Notes under the pieces: model-generated
What the model was told of the DNA's origin: nothing
What the model saw: the letters and a program-made list of their open reading frames with translations, nothing else
Databases searched by the model: none
Source of the DNA: Ruminococcus sp.
GTDB taxonomy: Bacteria; Bacillota; Clostridia; Oscillospirales; Ruminococcaceae
Reading direction: 5' to 3'
Assembly (NCBI GenBank): GCA_017517145.1
Contig: JAFXAJ010000120.1
Location: 1 to 42,054, forward strand
DNA: 42,054 nucleotides
Position numbers and translations under genes: made by a program
Shown: positions 8,477 through 16,604 of the stretch, piece after piece
How the letters are laid out: each line of letters begins with the position of its first letter
How positions within the stretch are numbered: position 1 is the first letter of the stretch

Positions 8477-8500
8477 AAAAAGGGCGGAAAATATCCGCCC
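8477..8500 (-). terminator. Terminator reading on the minus strand (end of the feoB transcript)
   Basis: Stem GGGCGGA/TCCGCCC (8482-8500) with a 5-base loop; on the minus strand it is followed by five T bases. It separates the feoB transcript from the sdpRI promoter. Confidence 0.7.
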
Positions 8501-8529
8501 ACAGTGTGTCGAAAATTTTAAAGAAAGAT

Positions 8530-8675
8530 ATTTTTAAGGGGACGCTGTCCCACACCCTGCCAGAGACTTTACTCGCCTGTCGGCTCAGACATTGCTTCTG
8601 CTTCGCAGAGGTGTCCACTGGACACCCGCAACCTCTGGACTCCGCCAAAGGGCAGTGCCCTTTGGAATCCCACCC
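8530..8675. repeat. Hairpin-rich non-coding intergenic element
   Basis: This stretch between feoB and sdpR holds no credible gene. It is more GC-rich than the flanks and contains three tight inverted repeats. They are GGGAC-GCT-GTCCC (8539-8551), GGTGTCC-ACT-GGACACC (8610-8626) and CCAAAGGGC-AGT-GCCCTTTGG (8645-8665). A longer pairing of CAGAGG with CCTCTG encloses the middle one. The design suggests a dispersed intergenic repeat of the REP/MITE kind. Only one copy occurs in this window, so repetition is inferred. No transposase or clear target duplication is visible. Confidence 0.55.
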
Positions 8676-8719
8676 TAATTGGGCTATTATAGTTTTTCAA
8701 CATGCCAAATGTAATAAAC

Positions 8720-10561
8720 TCACATCACAAGATTTACCGCCATACAGAGAATTATTCCCATAAGCGTCGGCAAAATCATACTCGCCGCTGTCCATTTCAG
8801 GCTGCCTGTTTCCTTTTTTATCGTGAGGCAGGTTGTGGCACACGGGAAATGACATACCGTCATTATTATCATACTCACAGCTGTCCCCATTGTCCAGCCG
8901 TTTTCCCTCAGAAGCTCCCGAAGCGCCGCAGTATCACCCATTTCTACAAGGCTTCCCTGCGACAGATATACCATAAGAATAATCGGCACAACTATCTCAT
9001 TAGCGGGAAATCCCAGTAAAAACGCCAGTACAATTACTCCGTCAAGTCCCAGAAGCTGTCCGAATGGGTCAAGAAAATCCGAAATAATAGTCAGAAGTGA
9101 ATTTCCGTCTATGTGAATATTCGCCCCAAGCCATATAATCAGACCGCATGGAATCGCTGCTGTACAGGCTCTCCCAAGCACAAATACCGTCCTGTCAAGC
9201 AACGAGCGCACCAATACTTTTCCTACCTGCGGTTTGCGATATGGAGGCAGTTCAAGGGTATAGGACGACGGAGTTCCACGAAGAATCGTCTTTGACAGCA
9301 GATACGATACAAATAATGTCATGATAACGCCGAAAATCAACACTCCTAACAGTGCTGCGCCGGACATAAGCGTTCCACCTACACCCTCTGCTGTGACGAA
9401 AAACATGGTTATTATAGCAATAATCGTTGGAAACCGCCCGTTGCATACCGTAAAACAGTTGGTGAGTATTGCGATGAGTTTTTCCCTTGGTGAATCAATT
9501 ACGCTGCATCCTGTCACTCCGCAGGCATTGCAGCCAAGCCCCATAGCCATGGTTATTGCCTGTTTTCCGCAAGCTCCCGAACATTTGAAACAGCGGTCAA
9601 GATTAAAAGCAATCCTCGGTAAATAGCCGAAATCCTCCAGCAATGTGAAAAGGGGAAAAAATATTGCCATTGGCGGCAGCATTACCGACACAACCCACGC
9701 AAGCACCTTGTAAATTCCCTGAATCAACAGACTTTCCACCCACTGCGGCGCATTTACGCTGTAAAGTCCCTGTGACATTTTATCTCCCAGCGAAAAAAGC
9801 AAACCGCTAAGCAGTTCCGACGGATAATTCGCTCCAATCGCCGTAATCCACATGAGTATGCCGAAAAGCAGGAGCATTACGGGAATTCCCGTTGATTTCC
9901 GCAGAAAAATTCTGTCAAAACGGCGATCTGTGCTGTTTGGTTCAGATTTTATGCAGGAAACCGTTTTTTCTGCGATTTCAGAGGCTTTCCGTGATATTTC
10001 TTCTACCGTATCAGATGAGGAAACTCTGTATTCTCCCGAATTTTCCGAAAAATCCTCCGACAGAAGCACTTCTTTCAGGGTATGACGGAGCTCATCAAGT
10101 CCAATATTATTTCGGGCTGAGGTAAATACAACAGGTACACCAAGACAGGCGCTTAATTTATCACTGTCAATTTTATATCCCTTTTTCTCCGCCTCGTCAA
10201 TGAGATTCACACAGACAATAGTCCGTGGAATTTCAGCGATTATCTGCAAAGCAAGGTACAAATTGCGTTCAAGACACACGGCATCACACACAACTACGGC
10301 ACAATCGGCTTTTCCCGACAAGATAAACTGCCGTGCGGCTTCCTCCTCGGCGGAGGCTGCTTTAAGAGAATAAGCGCCGGGAATATCTGCCAGAACAATG
10401 GATATTCCGTCATACTCAATATTCCCTTCGGCACATGAAACCGTTTTGCCAGCCCAGTTTCCCGTATGCTGATTCAGTCCGGTCAGAGCATTGAAAACGG
10501 TAGATTTTCCCACATTAGGATTACCCGCAAGAGCAACCGTAAATTCTCTTTTATTGTCCAT
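8720..10561 (-). CDS. feoB: FeoB-type ferrous iron transporter with a Cys-rich gate
   Basis: A 613-residue protein that would take up ferrous iron across the membrane. The N-terminal G domain has G1 GNPNVGKST (13-21), G3 DIPG (59-62) and G4 NLID (119-122). Two gate regions with many membrane helices follow. The first gate reads LGCNACGVTGC and continues with IDSPREKL and NCFTVCNGR; it has more cysteines than the E. coli form. The second contains LLGFPANEIVVP. The length is shorter than E. coli FeoB (773). No feoA is adjacent. AAGGAGG precedes the ATG. The protein could move another divalent metal; iron is the family default. Confidence 0.88.
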   Translation of the reverse strand: MDNKREFTVALAGNPNVGKSTVFNALTGLNQHTGNWAGKTVSCAEGNIEYDGISIVLADIPGAYSLKAASAEEEAARQFILSGKADCAVVVCDAVCLERNLYLALQIIAEIPRTIVCVNLIDEAEKKGYKIDSDKLSACLGVPVVFTSARNNIGLDELRHTLKEVLLSEDFSENSGEYRVSSSDTVEEISRKASEIAEKTVSCIKSEPNSTDRRFDRIFLRKSTGIPVMLLLFGILMWITAIGANYPSELLSGLLFSLGDKMSQGLYSVNAPQWVESLLIQGIYKVLAWVVSVMLPPMAIFFPLFTLLEDFGYLPRIAFNLDRCFKCSGACGKQAITMAMGLGCNACGVTGCSVIDSPREKLIAILTNCFTVCNGRFPTIIAIITMFFVTAEGVGGTLMSGAALLGVLIFGVIMTLFVSYLLSKTILRGTPSSYTLELPPYRKPQVGKVLVRSLLDRTVFVLGRACTAAIPCGLIIWLGANIHIDGNSLLTIISDFLDPFGQLLGLDGVIVLAFLLGFPANEIVVPIILMVYLSQGSLVEMGDTAALRELLRENGWTMGTAVSMIIMTVCHFPCATTCLTIKKETGSLKWTAASMILPTLMGIILCMAVNLVM

Positions 10562-10621
10562 GAAAAACCTCCTTATAGAAGCATTATTTTATAATATGAG
10601 GAAATTCGTGGAAATATGACA

Positions 10622-10645
10622 AAAAATCCCTTGCCGTGGCAAGGG
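10622..10645 (-). terminator. Second of two tandem terminators after rpsT
   Basis: Stem CCCTTGCC/GGCAAGGG (10628-10645), loop of two bases, with a six-T run on the minus strand. Confidence 0.8.
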
Positions 10646-10650
10646 AAAAC

Positions 10651-10680
10651 AAAAACCCCTGATTCGCAAGACATCAGGGG
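10651..10680 (-). terminator. First of two tandem terminators after rpsT
   Basis: Stem CCCCTGAT/ATCAGGGG (10656-10663 with 10673-10680), 9-base loop, then five T bases on the minus strand. It lies 12 bases beyond the rpsT stop codon. Confidence 0.85.
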
Positions 10681-10692
10681 TATATTATTTAA

Positions 10693-10953
10693 TTATTCAG
10701 CAGCGTTAAGCTTCTTAGCCAGCTGAGCCTTCTTTCTTGCAGCCTTATTCTTGTGCATAAGACCCTTAGCGCAAGCCTGGTCTACCTTCTTAACAGCGAG
10801 TCTGATAGCCTCTGCCTTATCAGCAGCACCTGTTGTACAAGCAATATCAGCCTTCTTGAGAACTGTCTTGAGATTAGATCTTCTGGACTTGTTAGCAGCA
10901 GCCTTAGTTGCGTTAACCTTAACTCTCTTCTTTGCAGATTTAATATTTGGCAT
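10693..10953 (-). CDS. rpsT: 30S ribosomal protein S20
   Basis: The 86-residue protein begins MPNIKSAKKRVKVN and ends in a Lys/Ala-rich helix, the standard S20 pattern of a three-helix bundle binding 16S rRNA. The start at 10953 has GGGAGGTG directly upstream; the longer in-frame extension to 11052 is leader, not protein. Its promoter is at 11066-11094, leaving a leader of about 105 bases. That leader holds an 8-bp inverted repeat (ACATATCA/TGATATGT, 11008-11025). S20 controls its own translation in some bacteria, so this leader could take part, but nothing proves it here. gpr lies divergently upstream, as in several Firmicutes. Confidence 0.96.
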   Translation of the reverse strand: MPNIKSAKKRVKVNATKAAANKSRRSNLKTVLKKADIACTTGAADKAEAIRLAVKKVDQACAKGLMHKNKAARKKAQLAKKLNAAE

Positions 10954-11065
10954 AGTTGCACCTCCCGTTTTTTCCGTGGATAATCCGACGGAATATACAT
11001 ATTTTAAACATATCAGTTGATATGTCGGCAGCTGCAACGCACAGCTACCCACTGAGACAATAATA

Positions 11066-11094
11066 ATTATACCATTTTTCGCCTAAAAAATCAA
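11066..11094 (-). promoter_or_regulatory. Promoter of rpsT
   Basis: On the minus strand TTGATT (11089-11094), 17-base spacer, extended TGG and TATAAT (11066-11071). A TTGACA slightly upstream is 24 bases from the -10 and so too far away. Confidence 0.75.
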
Positions 11095-11167
11095 TTGTCA
11101 AAAGCTAAAGAATATATCATATATTTCTCTGAAAAATACAGCAATATCAACAAAAGGAGGACGCATA

Positions 11168-12016
11168 ATGAATATACGCACCGACCTCGCCCTTGAACAG
11201 GTTTCGGCGGACAATCTTCCCGAAGGAATCCGCAGCTTCAGCCGTGGAAAAGCCTTCCGCATCACTGAAATTCTCATTGAAAACGACAATCACCGTTCAT
11301 CTCTTGGCAAGGGGAAAGGACGGTATATCACCCTTGAAAGCGGTGATATAAGCCGATTCTGCGCCGATTATGAAACAATGGCAGTTGAAATGGCTGACGA
11401 GTTAAAAAATCTTATCCCTGACGGTGAAATATTTGTGGCAGGTCTGGGAAATCGTGACATAACTCCCGATACCATTGGTGTACTGACAGCTGACAAAGTC
11501 CTTGCCACACGACATCTGCGAAGCGAACTTGCCAATGAGGACGAAAATTTCCTCATCAATCTCCGACCTGTTGCCTGTCTTGCAGGAGGAGTCCTCGGTC
11601 AGACGGGAATTGAATCCGCTGAGCTGATAAAGGCTGTATGCCGTGAAATCAAGCCTGCTGCCGTCATTGCCATAGACGCTCTCGCCTGTTCGGATATTCA
11701 ACGGCTTGGCACTACTATTCAGATATGCGACAGCGGTATATCACCCGGCAGCGGAGTTGCCAACAGCCGAAAAGAGCTTTCTGCTGAAACTCTCGGAATC
11801 CCTGTAATTGCCATTGGTTTGCCTACAGTTGTTGATATGCACACAATAATCAGCGGTATGGGAATCGGAGAAATTCCCGAAAATATGCCGAATATGATGG
11901 TAACGCCCCGTGACATCGACCGTCTTTCGGAGCGTGGGGCTGAGCTTATAGCCTGTGCCATAAACCTTGCATTGCAGCCTACCCTTTCCTACGAGGATGT
12001 ACGGGGCTTATTTTAA
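11168..12016 (+). CDS. gpr: Germination protease GPR (peptidase family A25)
   Basis: GPR cleaves the small acid-soluble proteins that coat spore DNA, once germination starts. The match covers the whole family core: IRTDLALE (3-10), KGKGRYITLESGDI, AGLGNRDITPD, ATRHL, AIDALACSDI, SGISPGSGVANSRKE and TLGIPVIAIGLPTVVDM. At 282 residues it is shorter than the Bacillus proteins (about 370). The start has AAAGGAGG at the right distance, and the protein begins only two residues before the conserved RTDLA, so the usual short propeptide is missing. No clear sigma-G promoter was found upstream. Its stop lies in a hairpin shared with the convergent gene. Confidence 0.93.
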   Translation: MNIRTDLALEQVSADNLPEGIRSFSRGKAFRITEILIENDNHRSSLGKGKGRYITLESGDISRFCADYETMAVEMADELKNLIPDGEIFVAGLGNRDITPDTIGVLTADKVLATRHLRSELANEDENFLINLRPVACLAGGVLGQTGIESAELIKAVCREIKPAAVIAIDALACSDIQRLGTTIQICDSGISPGSGVANSRKELSAETLGIPVIAIGLPTVVDMHTIISGMGIGEIPENMPNMMVTPRDIDRLSERGAELIACAINLALQPTLSYEDVRGLF

Positions 12017-12032
12017 GGCAGATTCGCCTTAA
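12013..12032. other. Inverted repeat carrying the stop codons of two convergent genes
   Basis: TTAAGGC/GCCTTAA (12013-12019 and 12026-12032) with a 6-base loop. The gpr stop (12014-12016) is in one arm and the stop of the opposite gene (12029-12031) is in the other. There is no T-run, so termination is doubtful. Confidence 0.5.
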
Positions 12033-13147
12033 TATGATTCTTCTGTTGTTTCAGCTGTGGTTGTTTCCGTTGTATCTGTTGTCTCTGTGGACGGTGGAGC
12101 TGTAGTAAGCGTGGGATTCTCCTCACCTATCTCAACCTTTGCGTCCTTATGCACAGTTACGATAAAGCCATCTACGTTATTTCCTGAAATATCATACTTT
12201 ACACCCGTAGGCACAGGTACGTTGGTGTATTCCTCAGCATCATCCGAAGGGAAGAAGTATATCTCATAAGCCGCACCAAATTCGTCTGTAACTTCAAGAT
12301 GCTCTCCGCTGTAAGGGTGTGCATTTCGGAGCAGTTCGATATATTCCTCCAGACAAAGATTATTTTCCTTCATATACTTTGAATGGGGGATTCCTACGTA
12401 GCGGAAATGCCACGGCTCACTGCGGTATTCCGTAATTGTTTCCTTATCGGCAGCATATCTTATCACAAAGCCGTATTTATGGCAATTGTCGTTGAGCCAC
12501 TGGAAATCGCCTGTGCCCTGATAGTCATATTCAACAGTTTCACTGAAATCAAAAGCAAGTCCTGTTTCATGCTCGCTGAAACCGGGAGGAGCAACAATCG
12601 GCGCTTCTCCGTCACCTGCCGTATTTGCGGTAAACTGATCATAAAGCTGCTGCTGGAATTCAGTTGTACGGTGTGAACCGTACACAATAAGAGTATCATT
12701 GCTGTAAATGGAATACCAGTCGTCAACCATTTTTGCAAGCGGCGAATACACCTGTTCAAGGATAGTGTAATCATAATCAACAGCTGTAAAGTTTGACCTG
12801 CCGTTCTCGTCATTCTTCTCCATGATGCTGACCAGCTTTTCATTACCTGTCCTGTAATATTGGTAATCGTTATTTACAAGAACAAGGTCGCCTGAAAATT
12901 TCAATTTTGTGTTAACAGGCTTAGCGGTAAAAACGATTTTATTCGGATCAATAGCTTCTGAGGGATCGGGGATATTTATCTCCTCTATCTGAGCAGCTTC
13001 CTTCTTGGTTGAAGGAACTGTAACTGCACGGTCGAAGCAGCTTTTTCCTATATAAACCGATGTACCGATTATTATTGCACTGATGACAAGCTCAGTTGTC
13101 GTCTTGGCTTTTCTTATACTTTTTTCTTTGCTGACATCTTTAGGCAT
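12029..13147 (-). CDS. Membrane-anchored D-alanyl-D-alanine carboxypeptidase (VanY type, M15B)
   Basis: A 372-residue zinc peptidase that trims the terminal D-Ala from peptidoglycan stem peptides. One membrane helix (about 20-35) anchors it with the catalytic part outside. The zinc motif SEHETGLAFD (191-200) supplies His193 and Asp200; EPWH (244-247) supplies the catalytic Glu and the last zinc ligand. A further domain of about 100 residues follows, and the protein ends in a Thr/Glu-rich tail like the linkers of the other secreted proteins here. It is flanked by gpr (convergent) and a zinc-ribbon gene (divergent). There is no van resistance cluster, so a housekeeping wall role is more likely than vancomycin resistance. 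Confidence 0.85.
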   Translation of the reverse strand: MPKDVSKEKSIRKAKTTTELVISAIIIGTSVYIGKSCFDRAVTVPSTKKEAAQIEEINIPDPSEAIDPNKIVFTAKPVNTKLKFSGDLVLVNNDYQYYRTGNEKLVSIMEKNDENGRSNFTAVDYDYTILEQVYSPLAKMVDDWYSIYSNDTLIVYGSHRTTEFQQQLYDQFTANTAGDGEAPIVAPPGFSEHETGLAFDFSETVEYDYQGTGDFQWLNDNCHKYGFVIRYAADKETITEYRSEPWHFRYVGIPHSKYMKENNLCLEEYIELLRNAHPYSGEHLEVTDEFGAAYEIYFFPSDDAEEYTNVPVPTGVKYDISGNNVDGFIVTVHKDAKVEIGEENPTLTTAPPSTETTDTTETTTAETTEESY

Positions 13148-13471
13148 AATTTTCAGCTCCCATAAAAAAATAATGAATTCCCTAATAATTTTGCAGTTAC
13201 ATTATTATAACACGAAAATATGAAAAAATACAGAGTTTTCATATAGTTTTCGCAATTTATCAGCATTATACACAAAACTAATATTTATACAACCACCCAT
13301 TATGCGCTTTATAGCTATAGTTAAAAGAGAGATATTTTAATTATATCAGAAAGGTATTGCAAAAAATGTCGGGAAATGATATAATATACTATAGATAAAT
13401 TTGGATTCTCTGAAACGCTGCTCATGTACAGCTTTCAGAAAGATTCTATTGTTGTAAAGGAGATTTTCTGC
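13148..13471. promoter_or_regulatory. Divergent intergenic region with a promoter for each side
   Basis: On the minus strand TATAAT (13204-13209) with extended TGT and a weak TGTATT (13227-13232) faces the carboxypeptidase. On the plus strand TTGCAA (13357-13362), 17-base spacer, extended TGA and TATAAT (13380-13385) faces the zinc-ribbon gene. The rest is AT-rich with no further structure that I can support. Confidence 0.65.
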
Positions 13472-14590
13472 ATGGTATGCAGTGCGTGCGGCACAAATAA
13501 CGAAAAAGGATTCAAATTCTGCGTAAAATGCGGAAATAATCTTGAAAATCCCTCAGGACCTGACTACGAACAGGTTGATATGGGAAAATATCACTCCGAA
13601 GAAGATTTTTCTGAGGGCAACGGCGGATTCACCATAAACGAGAGTACTTTTATAATTAGAGATATTGCTCCGCCTGCGCCTAAAAAACTGTATACCGCAG
13701 ATGAACTCAATCGCTCTGAAGAAAATTTTGATTTCAGTATTTATGATGACGTTCCTCCTGCGGAAAACAAACAGACTCCACCGTCTGTCCAAAAAACTGC
13801 TCAGAATGTACAGCAGCCTGCTATGTACGGACAGCCTCAGATTATCGGCTATGATCAGAACGGGCAGCCTGTATACGGTAAGACTGTTCCAGTTCCCGCT
13901 GCGAATAGCAGAACTCCCGTACAGACTTCGCCCCCTGCACCGCAGACAGCTCCAGCTCCGTCTGCTCAACCTGCTCCGCCAAAACAGAGCTTCTGGGACT
14001 TCTTCAACGACGGCGAGAAAAAAGAAGAACCTAAAAAATCTGAAACAGATTTCTTCGGCAGAATTAAAGATACCGCCATTGACCCATCTGACCCCTTCGC
14101 TGATATTGACAACAGACGTAAAAAACGTCTGAGCGAAGCAAACAAAGCTGCCGGTATCATGAGCGATGTCCCGATTATTGACGGCAGTACTCTTGAAAAA
14201 ATTGATTCAGGCTCCATGAACAGCATATTTATGCGAAAAATCAATGACACTGTATCAAATGACCTCGCTGGAAATTCAGGAACCCACATTAAACCCTCTA
14301 TATCAGGTGCAAATGAGATTGATGCTTCAAATATACCAACCGGTCACAGTTTCACAGAAAAAACATTCATGAAACCCACTGTTGCAGTAAATGCAGATGA
14401 TATTGAAGCCGATTCATTTAAACACCGTGAAGCTATTATGGCTGAGCCTGACCATGCAGTTGACCCCCTGCCGAAAAAAGCACCAGTTTATGTGGATGAA
14501 CTGGACAAAATTGAATTACCGGAATATATGCAGGCGTGGAAAACTCCCCATGATGAGACTAAAAAAATTCCTACCCTGCCTGAAATATGA
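13472..14590 (+). CDS. Zinc-ribbon protein with a long disordered Pro/Gln-rich region
   Basis: I set the start at 13472, where AAAGGAG precedes ATG; this makes the first residues the zinc ribbon MVCSACGTNNEKGFKFCVKCG with two CxxC pairs. About 370 residues of low-complexity, probably disordered sequence follow. These include a Pro/Gln-rich stretch (about 105-175, with YGQPQIIGYDQNGQPVYGK) and a Lys/Asp-rich part (KQSFWDFFNDGEKKEEPKK). No membrane segment or enzymatic motif is visible. A second zinc-ribbon protein with membrane helices lies just after mscL, and the pair may be functionally linked. Proteins of this build are common in Ruminococcus-like genomes, but I do not know a function. Confidence 0.75.
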   Translation: MVCSACGTNNEKGFKFCVKCGNNLENPSGPDYEQVDMGKYHSEEDFSEGNGGFTINESTFIIRDIAPPAPKKLYTADELNRSEENFDFSIYDDVPPAENKQTPPSVQKTAQNVQQPAMYGQPQIIGYDQNGQPVYGKTVPVPAANSRTPVQTSPPAPQTAPAPSAQPAPPKQSFWDFFNDGEKKEEPKKSETDFFGRIKDTAIDPSDPFADIDNRRKKRLSEANKAAGIMSDVPIIDGSTLEKIDSGSMNSIFMRKINDTVSNDLAGNSGTHIKPSISGANEIDASNIPTGHSFTEKTFMKPTVAVNADDIEADSFKHREAIMAEPDHAVDPLPKKAPVYVDELDKIELPEYMQAWKTPHDETKKIPTLPEI

Positions 14591-14634
14591 ACTAAATGAG
14601 TGAACTCATTTAAATAAAACAAAGGAGATAAAAA

Positions 14635-15054
14635 ATGAAGAAGTTGCTTGATGAATTTAAGACGTTTATCACCAAGGGAAATATCATTGATATGGCTATC
14701 GGTGTTATCATCGGCGGAGCTTTCACAGGTCTTGTTACCTCTCTGCTTGACAACATCATTTCGCCTATTCTCGGTTTCTTCAGCGTTGGCGGAATCAATG
14801 GTTTCTCCATTACCCTTTTCAAGGCTGAGCTGAGAATCGGTGCTTTCTTTATGGACATCGTGAATTTCCTCATCATGGCAGCTGTCGTATTCCTCATTAT
14901 GAAGTTTGTTAACAGCATTATTAACAAGTTCAAGAAGCAGGAAGAAGCAGCTCCTCCCAAGCCTTCCAAGGAAGAAGAACTTCTCACAGAAATCAGAGAT
15001 CTGCTCAAGGCACAGGCAGCAGGCACTGTTTCAGCTGAGAAAAAATCCGAATAA
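14635..15054 (+). CDS. mscL: Large-conductance mechanosensitive channel
   Basis: A 139-residue channel that opens under membrane tension to release solutes on osmotic downshock. The N-terminal helix KLLDEFKTFITKGNIIDMAI and the first membrane helix with GVIIGGAFTGLVTSLLDNII match MscL closely. The second helix is MDIVNFLIMAAVVFLIMKFV, and the C-terminal bundle region is KKQEEAAPPKPSKEEELLTE. AAAGGAG precedes the start. It follows the zinc-ribbon gene by 44 bases, which contain a weak palindrome AAATGAGT/ACTCATTT, and ends at a strong terminator. It is therefore probably co-transcribed with the gene before it. Confidence 0.95.
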   Translation: MKKLLDEFKTFITKGNIIDMAIGVIIGGAFTGLVTSLLDNIISPILGFFSVGGINGFSITLFKAELRIGAFFMDIVNFLIMAAVVFLIMKFVNSIINKFKKQEEAAPPKPSKEEELLTEIRDLLKAQAAGTVSAEKKSE

Positions 15055-15062
15055 CCTACATA

Positions 15063-15098
15063 AACTGCATTAGCTTCGGCTGATGCAGTTTTTCTTTA
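15063..15098 (+). terminator. Terminator of mscL with a TTCG loop
   Basis: A 12-bp stem with one mismatch (15063-15074, 15079-15090; core ACTGCAT/ATGCAGT), a TTCG tetraloop and a T-rich tail directly after it. Confidence 0.92.
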
Positions 15099-15133
15099 CA
15101 TTTAGGGTCGCCCGCTTCTTCGACATTTTTCTG

Positions 15134-15162
15134 TTGACAATTTCTTCTTTTGTATGTATAAT
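15134..15162 (+). promoter_or_regulatory. Consensus promoter of the second zinc-ribbon gene
   Basis: TTGACA (15134-15139), exactly 17 bases, TATAAT (15157-15162); both hexamers are perfect matches. Confidence 0.88.
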
Positions 15163-15215
15163 ATTAAGAGGATAATTAATTGCAGGATTTCCCCCTGCGA
15201 AATGGAGGATGTAAA

Positions 15216-16526
15216 ATGATATGTAAAAATTGCAAAGCCGAATACAACGACGATTCACTCTACTTCTGTATTGGCTGCGGTACAATGCTGAAAAACCCCA
15301 CAACAGGAGAAATTGTAAAAGAAAATTTAGCCGATTTTCCCGATGAGGAAATTGAAAACACTCCCACAGAGGAAATCACCGACTTCTCAGATTCCATTGA
15401 TGATACCACCGACGATACTGCGAATGAAGCAGTTCTGCCCCCTCCCATACAAGAGGAGTCACCTGTATATTCTCCTGAAACTGAAATCCCCCCCATTACC
15501 GAAACAGCAGACGATACACCAAAATATCAGGATTCATTCTCTGAGCCTGAGCATAAATGGGATTCCTTTCCGCCGCCTGAACAGGACAGCACCAATGCTC
15601 CCACTGCTGTAGAAAAAAACGCTCCTGTCAAAACAGGTGCAGGCAGACTTACAGGTGCTTTCTTCGTTTCACTTCTGGCTGGTATTTTTCTCTTTGCCGC
15701 CTGTGTCCTTTTCAGCCTTAAACTTGGATTTAACGGCGATAATCTCCATGAGTCAATTCTCAATATGGAGACATGGTCTGTAATTAACGCCGAATATAAC
15801 GGTATGAGTATTTCTGATAATCTCTACTACGACGCTGATTTCGACAAGGCTACTCACGGCTTTGCAGATAAAACCGAGTTCGCCCTCTACATGGCAAAAA
15901 GCGATTTCACCGATTTCTGTGCGGAAAAGGTTCAGCAATATGCCGATTACATATTAGACGGCAAGGGTGAAGAACCTACTGTCACCGAAAACGAGATTGT
16001 GGATTTCTTTATGGGTAATCACGAAATCGCCAAGGAAACCTTTGGCTACGATATGCTGACCGCCGACTATAACTCAATCCGCAGCAGCCTCGCAGATAAA
16101 GGAATTGATGAAAAATTCTCTGTAAGCAAAATCGGCTGGGATATGAAATTCCGCCTTGAAAACGTGAAATACATACTTTCCTATCTCACACTGGGAATTA
16201 TTACCGGTGCGGCTGTTCTGCTTCTTATCTGGGTAGTATTTATTGTAAACCACAAGGGCAGTCACGTTCTTGGATTTATCGGAAATACCCTTGCATACAG
16301 CGGACTTGCTGCAATTCTCACTGCTATTGCAGTATCGGCTGGTGCAGCACTGACATACACAGCTACAGGAGATTTTCTCTGTTACCTCAGCAGTACGCTT
16401 CTTCTGCCCTCAGCTATATACTGCGCCTGCATCGGCTTCACACTTTTCGTGGCAGGAATTATAATCAAAAAGGTAAAAAAGAATCTTAAAATCAAAGCAA
16501 AAATCAGACAGGCTGTTAACAGATAA
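15216..16526 (+). CDS. Zinc-ribbon membrane protein with four helices
   Basis: The start at 15216 follows TGGAGGAT; 436 residues result. The N-terminus MICKNCKAEYNDDSLYFCIG carries two CxxC pairs of a zinc ribbon. An acidic Pro/Thr-rich linker reaches to about residue 140. The first membrane helix (LTGAFFVSLLAGIFLFAACV) is followed by an extracytoplasmic region of about 150 residues. Three further helices occupy the last third, and the end is basic. The build is that of a zinc_ribbon_2-type membrane protein of unknown role. It has its own perfect promoter and a bidirectional terminator. It shares the N-terminal ribbon with the gene before mscL, suggesting a local family pair. Confidence 0.75.
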   Translation: MICKNCKAEYNDDSLYFCIGCGTMLKNPTTGEIVKENLADFPDEEIENTPTEEITDFSDSIDDTTDDTANEAVLPPPIQEESPVYSPETEIPPITETADDTPKYQDSFSEPEHKWDSFPPPEQDSTNAPTAVEKNAPVKTGAGRLTGAFFVSLLAGIFLFAACVLFSLKLGFNGDNLHESILNMETWSVINAEYNGMSISDNLYYDADFDKATHGFADKTEFALYMAKSDFTDFCAEKVQQYADYILDGKGEEPTVTENEIVDFFMGNHEIAKETFGYDMLTADYNSIRSSLADKGIDEKFSVSKIGWDMKFRLENVKYILSYLTLGIITGAAVLLLIWVVFIVNHKGSHVLGFIGNTLAYSGLAAILTAIAVSAGAALTYTATGDFLCYLSSTLLLPSAIYCACIGFTLFVAGIIIKKVKKNLKIKAKIRQAVNR

Positions 16527-16553
16527 TTAAGCACAAATCAGATTTCAGAAAAT

Positions 16554-16604
16554 AAAAAGAGTTAAGAACCATCAGATTCTTAACTCTTATTTTTTATTTT
16601 TCAG
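16554..16604. terminator. Bidirectional terminator between the zinc-ribbon gene and secF
   Basis: A perfect 10-bp stem GAGTTAAGAA/TTCTTAACTC (16559-16568, 16577-16586) with T-rich tracts outside both ends, serving both strands. Confidence 0.9.

Noticed and set aside
8506..9019. Open frames on the plus strand across the hairpin element and the end of feoB
   Set aside because: They run through inverted repeats and antisense to feoB, with no ribosome site; chance frames.
10954..11052. N-terminal extension of S20
   Set aside because: The family starts MPNIKSAKKR and GGGAGGTG lies directly before that ATG; the extension is leader.
11095..11167. Sigma-G promoter for gpr
   Set aside because: AT-rich text contains GAATA and CATATA strings but not with the right spacing and bases for a sigma-G pair.
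12029..13147. Vancomycin resistance gene
   Set aside because: Only the VanY-type domain is present; there are no vanR, vanS, vanH, vanA/B or vanX neighbours, so a general carboxypeptidase is the safer call.
14594..14611. Palindrome AAATGAGT/ACTCATTT as terminator before mscL
   Set aside because: Weak AT-rich stem with no T-run; more likely incidental or a minor binding site.
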